DNA of 24,096 nt from JBEIVB01 sp040374085 (GTDB taxonomy: Bacteria > Bacteroidota > Bacteroidia > UBA4408), in the NCBI GenBank assembly GCA_040374085.1, contig JBEIVB010000034.1:1-24096 (forward strand). The letters are read 5' to 3'. The notes under the pieces are model-generated. The model had not been told where the DNA came from. It was given only the letters and a program-made list of their open reading frames with translations, and made no database searches. Below are positions 8,611 to 15,867 of this stretch, piece after piece (the first letter of the stretch is position 1; each line of letters starts with the position of its first letter). The translations under genes were made by a program, and so were the position numbers.

Positions 8611-8640
8611 AAAACGAGAAAGGCCAGCATGTGCCGGCCT
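8611..8640 (-). terminator. Rho-independent terminator after the small carboxypeptidase-regulatory-like gene
   Basis: On the minus strand AGGCC and GGCCT (8636-8640 and 8621-8625) pair, and an inner GCA/TGC extends the stem past one A-C mismatch. The U-rich tract TTCTCGTTTT (8620-8611) follows. It starts about 29 bp after the stop of the gene ending at 8669. Confidence 0.7.
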
Positions 8641-8668
8641 CCCTCAAGTTTATTGGTTCTAAATTAGC

Positions 8669-9043
8669 TTAAAAGGTATGGTTGTTCTCGATGTAAATGG
8701 GTTCCATTACTACGCTGTAGCTGCTTTCTTTAGATTTTACAGCCGTAACTTTCATCGTTTTTGTCTCTTGAAAGCCGGTAGATGAAACCTTTACTTCATA
8801 TTCTCCAGGTGCCACGTTTAGAACGCACTCCCCATTCAAACCTGCACGCTGAAATGTGGCAGGAGTATGGTTTCCAGAAATGGTGATAGAGGCATATGGA
8901 ACAGTTTCATTCGTTTCGCTGTCTTTGATAAGGAGCTTAACCTTGGAAGTACTTGAGGGGGATGCAGTCTTGGTTGTTTTTGAACCCGCCATTGCAACGC
9001 TTACCATCAAAAGGGCACAAGCAAAAAGGATTGAGGTTTTCAT
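8669..9043 (-). CDS. Small exported single-domain carboxypeptidase regulatory-like protein
   Basis: 124 aa. Signal peptide 1-19 (cleavage AMA before GS), a Ser/Thr/Lys linker (20-33), then one carboxypeptidase regulatory-like beta-sandwich (~34-115). Diagnostic segments are KVKLLIKDSETNETVPYASI, GLNGECVLNVAPGEYEVKVS and FQETKTMKV. This domain normally sits at the N terminus of TonB-dependent receptors or as an accessory domain. Here it is the whole mature protein, so a periplasmic or secreted binding or structural role is inferred; no enzymatic residues are expected. It is a single gene with its own promoter-like box, an inverted repeat in the promoter spacer, and its own terminator, so it appears to be regulated independently. 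Confidence 0.82.
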   Translation of the reverse strand: MKTSILFACALLMVSVAMAGSKTTKTASPSSTSKVKLLIKDSETNETVPYASITISGNHTPATFQRAGLNGECVLNVAPGEYEVKVSSTGFQETKTMKVTAVKSKESSYSVVMEPIYIENNHTF

Positions 9044-9083
9044 ATCAAGGGTTTTTTTAAGGCCAATGTTGTTATCGACACTC

Positions 9084-9116
9084 CAAAGTTACCCTAGGTT
9101 TCGACAAAACCTACAA
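9084..9116 (-). promoter_or_regulatory. Promoter (TTG-N22-TAACTTTG) of the small carboxypeptidase-regulatory-like gene
   Basis: The minus strand has TAACTTTG (9091-9084), matching the TAnnTTTG -7 consensus, with TTG (9116-9114) 22 bp upstream. That is inside the spacing range reported for flavobacterial promoters. The predicted transcript start near 9077 gives a leader of about 34 nt. Confidence 0.5.
9095..9113. promoter_or_regulatory. Operator-like inverted repeat inside the promoter spacer
   Basis: TAGGTTT (9095-9101), five-base loop CGACA, AAACCTA (9107-9113): a perfect 7-bp inverted repeat lying exactly between the -33 and -7 elements. It has no T tract, so a protein-binding site is more likely than a terminator. 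The regulator is unknown. Confidence 0.4.
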
Positions 9117-9352
9117 TTGAATCGATAAAGTTTTCAACAATTAATCTTTGAAGGGTAGAATTTCGTCGATAGAAAGCAAAGAAATGCCCACAAGCGAAGG
9201 GCAAGAGGCCATCCAATAGAGGTTCGAAGCAAGTTAGATCAACCAAAAAATCAGCCACCAACGCAGTCCATTCCTTGCGGAGGCATTCCACCTCCCAAGG
9301 TGGTTCTTGGTTAGAGTTCGGCCGAGAATGGCCGATATATGCAAAAAATCCA

Positions 9353-12082
9353 CTATGCCCGGTCGCAGGCAACTTGAAATGGGCAGTAGGTGCAGGAATC
9401 GTGATCGGGTGCCAGAGATATCTCCTTGGTGGGATCGAGGAGGTCTTCGAGCCAACCGGCAACAATGTGTTCCACTGGAGTAAATGCCTCAAATCCAAAA
9501 ATCGTTTCCTTGTTTACCTGCAACGGTATGGGTTTACCTCCCCGCTCTTTTAATGGCATAAGGGCCAATTCCAGCGGTTCTTTGTGGTTGCGGCTCCAAA
9601 GCCACCCATAAATTCCCAATTGGAGTAGGTATTCGTTCTTGGCCTCTCGATTGGTTAATACATCCCACGAAGGGGCCTGCATGTTTTTTTGAACCACGGT
9701 GCCGGTTTTGTAATCCAGCACCCTCCACTTGGTTCCGTCCCAATCGATGCGATCTAGGGTTCCCTTCACGCCGATGGTTGTGCCATCTTTCAATGTGAAT
9801 TGGGATTTCTCCTTGGCCTCCAGCCCATGAACCTCCCATGTTTTTCCAAGGGTTTTGGCCAGGTGCCGAACTGCAGTGTGTAGGATTCGAGTTTGGCCGT
9901 GGAGAAGCAATAAGTTGGATCCACTTTCCATATCAATGTCGGGGTAGTAGCTCGTGGCTGCCTTGGCAAGGGCGTTGCGCACCTCTGCCTCAGAAGGTGG
10001 CCAAGGTTTGGGCAGCGCTTGCTTGTTTTTTAAGGGCGCCAGGTAACCGGCCAGCACGTCGTGCACCATAATGCCGAGGTCTGCTTTTCCCAACTCCGAT
10101 TTTTCTTCCTCATGCTCCACCGGACTCAAGCCCCATTCCAGCAAGAAACGCAGCTCGCACATCATCAGCAACTTCAGCCTTGAATGGGAAAGTTGTTTGG
10201 TAAGAAGATTGTGGCGTAGGCGCTCCAACATCTCGGAAGTTTTAGCTGGAGCAGATGCAGCAAATCGGGAGGGTGAAAGAGGCACAACCGGATAGCGCCA
10301 TGTATTCGGCGCGCCTTCCGGAGCCCAAATCTGACGCAAATAGCGAGACGGTTCATATGCTCCTTTTTCGTCGGAACCGGTGCGAAAAACAACCTGAGCG
10401 AAGGTGCTGCGTTGCAGCAAGCGAATGAAATGGTATGCAAATACCGCCTCGGTTTGGCTTCTACCCGGAAGGGAAAAAGCCATGCGAACATCGGCCGGGA
10501 AAAGACTTTGCTCTCTTCCACCTGCAGGCAGATGACCCTCGGTGGCTCCCACCAACACCAAACGGTCGAAGCGAAGAACTCGTGTTTCCAACATGCCCAT
10601 TACCTGCCAACCCTCGGGGCTTTCTCCTTCCAATTTTATGGACTGGTTGTGAAGGACCTGTTCAGATAAGCTGCGTATTTCATCGATATGCAAGCGGTGA
10701 ATCAATTCAGCTCTGCCTTCGAAGAATTTTATCAAACGAGATAATGCGTTGCTTAAGCGCTGGCCGGCTGCGTTTTCTAATGGAACGGACTTTAGGTGAG
10801 CGCTTACTGGGCCATGGTCTACAAGGTTTTTTAAATGCCGAAGCCAGTTTAATCCCTGTGGTTTTGAAAACACTTCTGTAGAAAGTCCTGAGGGTAATGG
10901 GGCTTCCTTGGGGGAGACCTTTCGCGCGAAGGATTTACCGGCACTTGGCCATTCCAGCAGCCTCCAGCCGGGTGCTTTTCGGAAGTTTTTCCATGCAGAC
11001 AGCGAGGCCCAAACCTGATCTTGATCAACAGATAGAGAAAAGCAAAAATCGATGTATGCTTTTGCCATTTGCCAGGTCTGGGTGCTGGTGAGCGGAAAAC
11101 CCATGGTAACGTTGGGAAGCGGAAGGTTTTCGGGCCACTCTGCAAGCAATTGGGGAAGAAGCCCCTCATTTGCAAGCACCACAGCTCTGAAACCTCCCTG
11201 AGGTGGAGCAGCATGCACAAGAGACAATGCCTGCCTTACCTGTGCCACCTCACCGTTTAGCCCGTAGGTCTCCAAGTCGGCAGGTGGCCCCATGGGCCAA
11301 AGGTTGGTCTCCCAACGAAAAGGTTGTTTTTTCGCTCTCGCTTTTTCTCGCCTTTCCCTCATGGTGCGTCCTGCTTCGTGCTCCTCCGCATTCACGTAAA
11401 AGGAATCTGCATCCCATAAGGCAAACCCTTTTCCAATAGACTCAAGATGATCGAGGATGGCTGCTTCAGATGGATGAAGGGCATTGAACCCCGCCAAATA
11501 CACCACATCTGACCACTCTTTTGGAAAATGCTCGGCAAAATGACGATAAGCCATTCCAGGATATGCCTCGCCTCTTGCCTCCAACCGGGTTCGGAAGCCA
11601 TGGTATACATCGGCCAATCGATGCCAGAATTCCAGATACTGTTCCTGCAAATCCGAAAGATCCTCTTGCCCCGGACTCCAAGTGGCAAGCGCTTTGGTTC
11701 TGTCGAGGTAGGAAAAGAAATCTTTTGCGTTAACAAGGGTGTGATCGAGGGTGTTGAAATCGTTGAGCAAAACCTGGCTCAAAGGCAGGTAGGTGGCAGC
11801 CTCCCGACTGTTGCCCAGCTTTTGATAAACCTCATCGTACAACAAAACTTGCAGATCCAGGATGTCCGCAAGTCGCAATCCACCATGCCGCTCAACAAAC
11901 GAATCGAGGGTATAAATTTGAGGTAAGAGGCCGCCGCTGCCGTTCAACCTGCTCCAAGACTTCCGAAAGAAATAGGAGGCCCTCTGGGTGGGCAATACAA
12001 CGGTGGTGTTGAAAAGGTTGTTTTTCTGCTCCTGCCAGACGGTTTGTGCCACCTGGTCTAGGAAGGAAATGGCAGGTTCCAT
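9353..12082 (-). CDS. AddB/RexB-like PD-(D/E)XK nuclease (inactivated helicase fold)
   Basis: 909-aa protein resembling the AddB subunit of the AddAB helicase-nuclease, which processes double-strand breaks for recombination. The N-terminal two thirds are UvrD-helicase-like (TTVVLPTQRASYFFRK near 25; WQVMGMLETRVLRFDRLVLV near 492-511; EGHLPAGGREQSLFP), without a Walker A GxGKT. The C-terminal nuclease has His674 (MVHDVL), the TLDRIDWDG strand, catalytic Asp790 and Lys792 in LDYKTG, and Gln821. Cys642 (MMCELRF) with Cys897, Cys900 and Cys906 (CTYCPFQVAC) should bind the 4Fe-4S cluster of this nuclease class. ATG at 12082 was chosen over an upstream in-frame start because it leaves 5 nt after the preceding stop and begins with the conserved fold. 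It is the last gene of the zapB-zapA-rny operon. No addA is in the window. Confidence 0.88.
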   Translation of the reverse strand: MEPAISFLDQVAQTVWQEQKNNLFNTTVVLPTQRASYFFRKSWSRLNGSGGLLPQIYTLDSFVERHGGLRLADILDLQVLLYDEVYQKLGNSREAATYLPLSQVLLNDFNTLDHTLVNAKDFFSYLDRTKALATWSPGQEDLSDLQEQYLEFWHRLADVYHGFRTRLEARGEAYPGMAYRHFAEHFPKEWSDVVYLAGFNALHPSEAAILDHLESIGKGFALWDADSFYVNAEEHEAGRTMRERREKARAKKQPFRWETNLWPMGPPADLETYGLNGEVAQVRQALSLVHAAPPQGGFRAVVLANEGLLPQLLAEWPENLPLPNVTMGFPLTSTQTWQMAKAYIDFCFSLSVDQDQVWASLSAWKNFRKAPGWRLLEWPSAGKSFARKVSPKEAPLPSGLSTEVFSKPQGLNWLRHLKNLVDHGPVSAHLKSVPLENAAGQRLSNALSRLIKFFEGRAELIHRLHIDEIRSLSEQVLHNQSIKLEGESPEGWQVMGMLETRVLRFDRLVLVGATEGHLPAGGREQSLFPADVRMAFSLPGRSQTEAVFAYHFIRLLQRSTFAQVVFRTGSDEKGAYEPSRYLRQIWAPEGAPNTWRYPVVPLSPSRFAASAPAKTSEMLERLRHNLLTKQLSHSRLKLLMMCELRFLLEWGLSPVEHEEEKSELGKADLGIMVHDVLAGYLAPLKNKQALPKPWPPSEAEVRNALAKAATSYYPDIDMESGSNLLLLHGQTRILHTAVRHLAKTLGKTWEVHGLEAKEKSQFTLKDGTTIGVKGTLDRIDWDGTKWRVLDYKTGTVVQKNMQAPSWDVLTNREAKNEYLLQLGIYGWLWSRNHKEPLELALMPLKERGGKPIPLQVNKETIFGFEAFTPVEHIVAGWLEDLLDPTKEISLAPDHDSCTYCPFQVACDRA

Positions 12083-12087
12083 TTTAT

Positions 12088-12717
12088 TTAATGTGGCTCC
12101 CGTTTCACAAAGCGGTAACCGCCTTGGGTTGCGCCCCAAACATGTTTTCCATCCGCATCCCAGCCTCTATCCCAACTCACCAGCAAGCCATCTTCCAACA
12201 CTACTTCTGAGGTGGCATAGGTGGCTCCGGAACGGGTGCTCAGGCAATCGCGATCATGGGTTTGCCCAACGTAGCGGACGTTGTTCATCTTACGCAACAA
12301 AATGGAGCACCCCTTTCGATCTTTCAACGAGTCGGGTGTGAGTGCGCCTAGGGGACTCTCTTGTTGCCAAACACCTGCAAACCGCAAGGGTTTTTCCATT
12401 TCGTAAACGTGAGAAATAACCGTGCTGTCGTCTTGTAAATACACATGGTAAACACGCTGGCGATAAGGCTTGTCTAAATACCCCATCATGGCTTGCTCAA
12501 CATAAAGCCAAACACCGTCTGTACGGTTTTTCCATATGGGCTTCATGTGAAGGCGTATGTCGAAGTAGTTGGTTGTATCCGCAAGATGCTGGTCGCGGCT
12601 GTCGAAGGACCCCGACATCCACGCCGCAATGCGGGTAACATCGTTGGCATTTACCGGTTGCCCGGCATAACACAAACGAACCAACAATCCGAAAACCGCA
12701 AGAAATCCAACACGCAT
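12088..12717 (-). CDS. CpcT/CpeT-family (chromophore lyase-like) exported protein
   Basis: 209 aa with signal peptide 1-18 (CYA before GQ). The rest matches the CpcT/CpeT family along its length: WMSGSFDSRDQ (33-43), IRLHMKPIWKNRTDGVWLY (54-72), VEQAM, KPYRQRVYHVY (83-93), KGCSILL (135-141), GATYATSEVVL and SWDRGWDADGKHVWG (181-195). In cyanobacteria these proteins attach phycobilins to phycobiliprotein cysteines inside the cell. This host shows no photosynthetic gene and the protein is exported, so a bilin-lyase role is unlikely; it may bind a different small molecule in the eight-strand barrel. It lies 10 nt after rny and 5 nt before the AddB-like gene, so it is co-transcribed. Family sure, function unknown. 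Confidence 0.88.
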   Translation of the reverse strand: MRVGFLAVFGLLVRLCYAGQPVNANDVTRIAAWMSGSFDSRDQHLADTTNYFDIRLHMKPIWKNRTDGVWLYVEQAMMGYLDKPYRQRVYHVYLQDDSTVISHVYEMEKPLRFAGVWQQESPLGALTPDSLKDRKGCSILLRKMNNVRYVGQTHDRDCLSTRSGATYATSEVVLEDGLLVSWDRGWDADGKHVWGATQGGYRFVKREPH

Positions 12718-12727
12718 AAGACAAACC

Positions 12728-14290
12728 TTATTTAGCGAAACTTACACCCCTGGTTTCACGGATTACCGTGATTTTGATTTGGCCGGGATAGGTCATTTCG
12801 GTTTGAATCTTTTGAGAGATGTCAAACGCAAGTTGATCAACTTGTTTGTCGTCTACCTTGTTGCTTTCCACCAATACACGCAGTTCGCGACCCGCTTGGA
12901 TGGCAAAGGTTTTGGTTACCCCAGGATAGGTCATGGCTAATGCCTCAAGATCCTTTAGACGCTTGATGTAGCTTTCGGCTATCTCGCGGCGTGCACCCGG
13001 TCTTGAACCGGAAATGGCGTCGCAAACCTGAACGATGGGGGAGATGAGGCTGTTCATCTCAATTTCGTCGTGGTGGGCTCCAATGGCGTTGCATACCTCC
13101 GGATTTTCCTTGTATTTCTCTGCCAACTGCATACCCAAAATGGCGTGGGGCAGCTCGGGCTGATCGTCGGGCACTTTACCGATGTCGTGTAACAACCCAG
13201 CACGCTTGGCCAACTTCACGTTTAATCCAAGCTCTGCGGCCATGGTAGCGCACAAATTGGCTACCTCGCGGCTGTGCTGCAAGAGGTTTTGACCATAAGA
13301 AGAACGATATTTCATTCTACCTACCATTCGGATGAGTTCGGGGTTAAGTCCGTGAATACCCAAGTCGATGCAGGTGCGCTTTCCCGTCTCAATGATTTCT
13401 TCTTCGATTTGCCGGCGGGTTTTCTCTACCACTTCCTCAATTCGGGCTGGGTGAATGCGTCCGTCGGTTACCAATACGTGCAAGGCAAGACGGGCAATCT
13501 CGCGACGCACCGGGTCAAACCCACTCAGGATAATGGCTTCAGGTGTATCGTCCACAATGATCTCAATTCCGGTGGCTGCCTCTAAGGCACGTATGTTGCG
13601 CCCTTCGCGCCCAATGATGCGGCCTTTGATTTCGTCGTTCTCGATGTTGAACACCGAAACAGAGTTTTCTACTGCGTGCTCGGTTGCTACCCGTTGTATG
13701 GTTTGAACGACAATTTTCTTGGCTTCTTTGTTGGCGGTAAGTCGGGCCTCCTCCATGGCATCTTTTACATGGGCCATGGCTTGGGTCTTGGCTTCGCTCT
13801 TAAGGGCTTCTACCAGCTGGGCTTTGGCCTCCTCGGCCTTTAAACCGGCAATGGTTTCGAGTTGCTCCACCTGACGCTTATGCAAGCGCTCGAGCTCTTG
13901 CTCCTTTTTCTGTAAGTTTTCTACTTTGGCTTGAAAGGTCTCCTTGGCTTGCTGGGCCTCGTTTTGTTTGCGCTGACTCTCTTCGATTTTTTGTGACAGC
14001 GTGGTCTCTCTCTGCTTCAGCTTGTTCTCCTGCTGCGCCATGTTTTGCTGGCGCTCCTGAAGACCTGCATTTTTCTCAGCCAGGCTTTTCTCATGCTCTG
14101 CCTTTAACTGAAGAAACTTCTCCTTTGCCTGGAGCATTTTCTCTTGCTTAAGGATTTCTCCTTTAGACTCGGCGTCTTTCTTGATTTGTTCGGCCTCCGC
14201 CAGAACACGTTTTTTGAGTAGGGTTGAGGTTAAGAAGGCTCCTAATGCGCCTCCTAAAGCCAATCCGATGACGATAAAAAGTATTTCCAT
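12728..14290 (-). CDS. rny: Ribonuclease Y
   Basis: Membrane-anchored endoribonuclease that starts mRNA decay. Its 520 aa match the family length. One N-terminal transmembrane helix (3-21, Gly/Ala-rich) is followed by a long charged coiled coil (~28-195), a KH RNA-binding domain (~208-275, with GRIIGREGRNI at 223-233), and an HD domain. The HD metal ligands are visible: His339 (LLQHSREV), His368-Asp369 (LLHDIGKVPDD), His406-His407 (GAHHDEIE) and Asp424 (QVCDAISG). The conserved C-terminal domain ends YPGQIKITVIRETRGVSFAK. Start ATG 14290 gives the complete anchor. It follows zapA by 32 nt, a gene order well known in Bacteroidota, and precedes the CpcT/CpeT-family gene by 10 nt. Confidence 0.97.
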   Translation of the reverse strand: MEILFIVIGLALGGALGAFLTSTLLKKRVLAEAEQIKKDAESKGEILKQEKMLQAKEKFLQLKAEHEKSLAEKNAGLQERQQNMAQQENKLKQRETTLSQKIEESQRKQNEAQQAKETFQAKVENLQKKEQELERLHKRQVEQLETIAGLKAEEAKAQLVEALKSEAKTQAMAHVKDAMEEARLTANKEAKKIVVQTIQRVATEHAVENSVSVFNIENDEIKGRIIGREGRNIRALEAATGIEIIVDDTPEAIILSGFDPVRREIARLALHVLVTDGRIHPARIEEVVEKTRRQIEEEIIETGKRTCIDLGIHGLNPELIRMVGRMKYRSSYGQNLLQHSREVANLCATMAAELGLNVKLAKRAGLLHDIGKVPDDQPELPHAILGMQLAEKYKENPEVCNAIGAHHDEIEMNSLISPIVQVCDAISGSRPGARREIAESYIKRLKDLEALAMTYPGVTKTFAIQAGRELRVLVESNKVDDKQVDQLAFDISQKIQTEMTYPGQIKITVIRETRGVSFAK

Positions 14291-14322
14291 TTGTGTTGCG
14301 TGTTAGGCAACCGACGTGGACT

Positions 14323-14619
14323 TCAGGTGTGCTGCTCAAGGTAGGTCGCTACCAGGTTTTCGGTCTCGGTGATGGCTTCTTGCAGGGCATGATGGTTGGC
14401 CCCTACCTGATCGGCTTGGGCTTGAACGCTGCGTGCCAACTCCAACGCACACATGGCGAGGAGGTCTTGCTTGTCGCGTACCTGAAACCGGCTATCGTAA
14501 GCTTGAAGCCGGTCGGTTAGCAAACCCAGGGCTTTCTCGAGCAGGGGCTGCTCTGCAGGAGACACCTTTAGCGGATAGGTGCGCCCTGCAATCTGGGCTT
14601 GTATAGAAAGATCCGACAT
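14323..14619 (-). CDS. zapA: Cell division protein ZapA
   Basis: 98-aa FtsZ-ring-associated protein that bundles FtsZ filaments. Seen features: SIQAQIAGRTYPLKVSP at the N terminus (beta hairpin typical of ZapA), then EQPLLEKALGLLTDRLQAY and a C-terminal coiled coil with DLLAMCALELARSVQ. The in-frame open region extends 57 codons further upstream into the preceding gene; ATG 14619 is chosen because it begins exactly at the conserved MSDLSI start and leaves a 10-nt gap after the zapB-like stop. Position between a ZapB-like coiled coil and rny supports the call. ZapA tetramers act at the cytoplasmic midcell. Confidence 0.92.
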   Translation of the reverse strand: MSDLSIQAQIAGRTYPLKVSPAEQPLLEKALGLLTDRLQAYDSRFQVRDKQDLLAMCALELARSVQAQADQVGANHHALQEAITETENLVATYLEQHT

Positions 14620-14629
14620 AAAACGGAAC

Positions 14630-14947
14630 TCAGGTTGTGGACTTAGAAGCATCTTCCGTTTCCAAAAACGCCAGACAACGATCCACTTCTCGGACCATGG
14701 CTTGAAGTTTCTGCCGGACTGCTTGTTGTTGTTCGGGTGCACCCGGTAAACCGGAAAGGGTGTTGGCCATCTGTTGCGCCTGTAGCTCATGCCGAAGGAC
14801 TACATTTTCAGCAGCAAGACCATCCAACTTTGTTTGTAGGCTGGTTACCTGCTTGTTTAAGTCCTGCGTTTGCTGCTTTTCCTGTTGGTGAAGCTGCATA
14901 AGGCGTTGAACCAGAGCCTGAAGGCGTTGAAACGAAGGGCTTGACAA
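14630..14947 (-). CDS. ZapB-like coiled-coil protein
   Basis: About 105 aa, almost entirely heptad-repeat coiled coil rich in Gln and Leu (LHQQEKQQTQDLNKQV, LQTKLDGLAAENVVLRHEL), ending with the REVDRCLAFLE segment that marks the small coiled-coil gene upstream of zapA in Bacteroidota. A cell-division scaffold role partnering ZapA is inferred from position and shape. There is no ATG before codon Met44 of the full open frame. TTG at 14947 is preferred because the TACCTTTG box at 14982-14975 puts transcription start near 14968, and because homologues, as I recall them, start about 27 residues before this point of the coil. TTG 15028 and ATG 14899 are alternatives. Confidence 0.75.
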   Translation of the reverse strand: MSSPSFQRLQALVQRLMQLHQQEKQQTQDLNKQVTSLQTKLDGLAAENVVLRHELQAQQMANTLSGLPGAPEQQQAVRQKLQAMVREVDRCLAFLETEDASKSTT

Positions 14948-14974
14948 CCTTTTTAGAATACCTAGGTACGGTGT

Positions 14975-14982
14975 CAAAGGTA
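14975..14982 (-). promoter_or_regulatory. -7 box of the zapB-zapA-rny-cpcT-addB operon
   Basis: The minus strand reads TACCTTTG, an exact TAnnTTTG -7 element about 28 bp before the proposed TTG start of the first gene. No clear -33 TTG is seen. The same octamer lies ahead of the TerC gene at 18427-18420. Confidence 0.5.
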
Positions 14983-15003
14983 TAATTTTTTCATTTTCGT
15001 GCC

Positions 15004-15867
15004 GTGAAAAGGTGCTTCGTTTGCGCAATTACTGGCCTCCTGTTTTTTTGGATGCCATCGTGCCGTCCTGCTTCCGAAGGCAATTCAGGAAAAATTCTGG
15101 CTCCCGGGGTTTGGATTGAGGTGCAAGCACCCGGCGATTTTCCATCCTCCGATTCCGTTGCCGAGGTGGCTTTGGTTCAGATTTGGCCATCCTCCTCAAT
15201 CGCGCAAGTAACTCCTTTCATAGATACCCTTAGGTCTACCGACAAAAGGTCCTTGGCGGCCCTGGTGGGTGAGGTTTGGACCCACGATAGCCTAAGGTTG
15301 CACATAACCGCTCAAGCTTTGAATACGGAACATCAATTGAAGGCCTGGCTGGGGTCCCCTTTTTCCACCGATACCCTTGAACTGCGGGTTTGGGTGCAGT
15401 GGGCGGGCAGTACCAAGGCATTTGCTCATTGGCAGCGCAAGTGGGCAGAGACTTTGGATAAACGACAGCGGCTTTCTCGCTACCTGATAGATTCCGTTTC
15501 ACTGAGAGGACCCTGGACTGCGCAAACCGAGGATGCCTTGCTTGCCAAAAAGCCATCTGGCTCGGGCATGAGGGTCCATAAAGGCGACGAAGTTGAGATC
15601 GAGTATCGACTGATGGCCATCAACCAGCACCCAGTGCCCCAACAGCCCAAGGTTGTTCAAACTCTGTGCATGGGAACACCGGATCAGGTGTTGCCGGGAT
15701 TCTCCTGGGCATTGTCTTTCCTTTCCGAAGGCGACCATGCAACCCTACATTTGGGGGTAAACCAAACCAATGGACTTGTTCCCGGTCACGACCTCCTTGC
15801 CCCCAATCACAAAACCCTTACTTTTGCGCTTCACCTAAAAAAAATACACCCTTCAACTTGTCTATGA
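15004..15867 (+). CDS. Lipoprotein with degenerate FKBP-like peptidyl-prolyl isomerase domain
   Basis: 287 aa from a GTG start. Signal sequence ends WMPSC (Cys20), a plausible though atypical lipobox. Residues ~193-281 follow the FKBP outline: GDEVEIEYRLM, then TPDQVLPGFSWALSFLSEGDHATLHL in place of the usual VIPGWDEAL and G-K-A-x-I-P, and a final TLTFALHLKKI strand. The family FD pair and the active-site Trp are not conserved (PGF instead of xGW), so catalytic activity is doubtful. Residues ~50-135 look like a second, more diverged beta domain similar in outline to the N-terminal domain of the next gene. Its last four bases overlap the next ATG (ATGA), implying translational coupling. Probably a periplasmic folding factor or a pseudo-isomerase subunit. 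Confidence 0.78.
   Translation: MKRCFVCAITGLLFFWMPSCRPASEGNSGKILAPGVWIEVQAPGDFPSSDSVAEVALVQIWPSSSIAQVTPFIDTLRSTDKRSLAALVGEVWTHDSLRLHITAQALNTEHQLKAWLGSPFSTDTLELRVWVQWAGSTKAFAHWQRKWAETLDKRQRLSRYLIDSVSLRGPWTAQTEDALLAKKPSGSGMRVHKGDEVEIEYRLMAINQHPVPQQPKVVQTLCMGTPDQVLPGFSWALSFLSEGDHATLHLGVNQTNGLVPGHDLLAPNHKTLTFALHLKKIHPSTCL

Larger units (their letters stand above)
9044..9352. other. 309-bp intergenic region without a gene
   Basis: Holds the promoter and inverted repeat of the gene ending at 8669 (9084-9116). It also holds a GC-rich hairpin, CGGCC/GGCCG (9320-9334), about 19 nt after the stop of the AddB-like gene. The hairpin lacks a clear U tract, so it is only a weak terminator candidate. Between about 9120 and 9315 I see nothing I can name. 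Confidence 0.5.

Noticed and set aside
8284..8667. 127-codon plus-strand open frame
   Set aside because: It overlaps the opposite-strand exported-protein gene and then a terminator, and its composition shows no protein-like pattern.
9094..9498. 134-codon minus-strand open frame running past the AddB-like stop
   Set aside because: Most of it overlaps the conserved C terminus of the AddB-like nuclease in another frame. The rest shows no domain or signal peptide.
10435..10881. 148-codon plus-strand open frame inside the AddB-like gene
   Set aside because: It is antisense to conserved AddB-like motifs, so it is a shadow frame.
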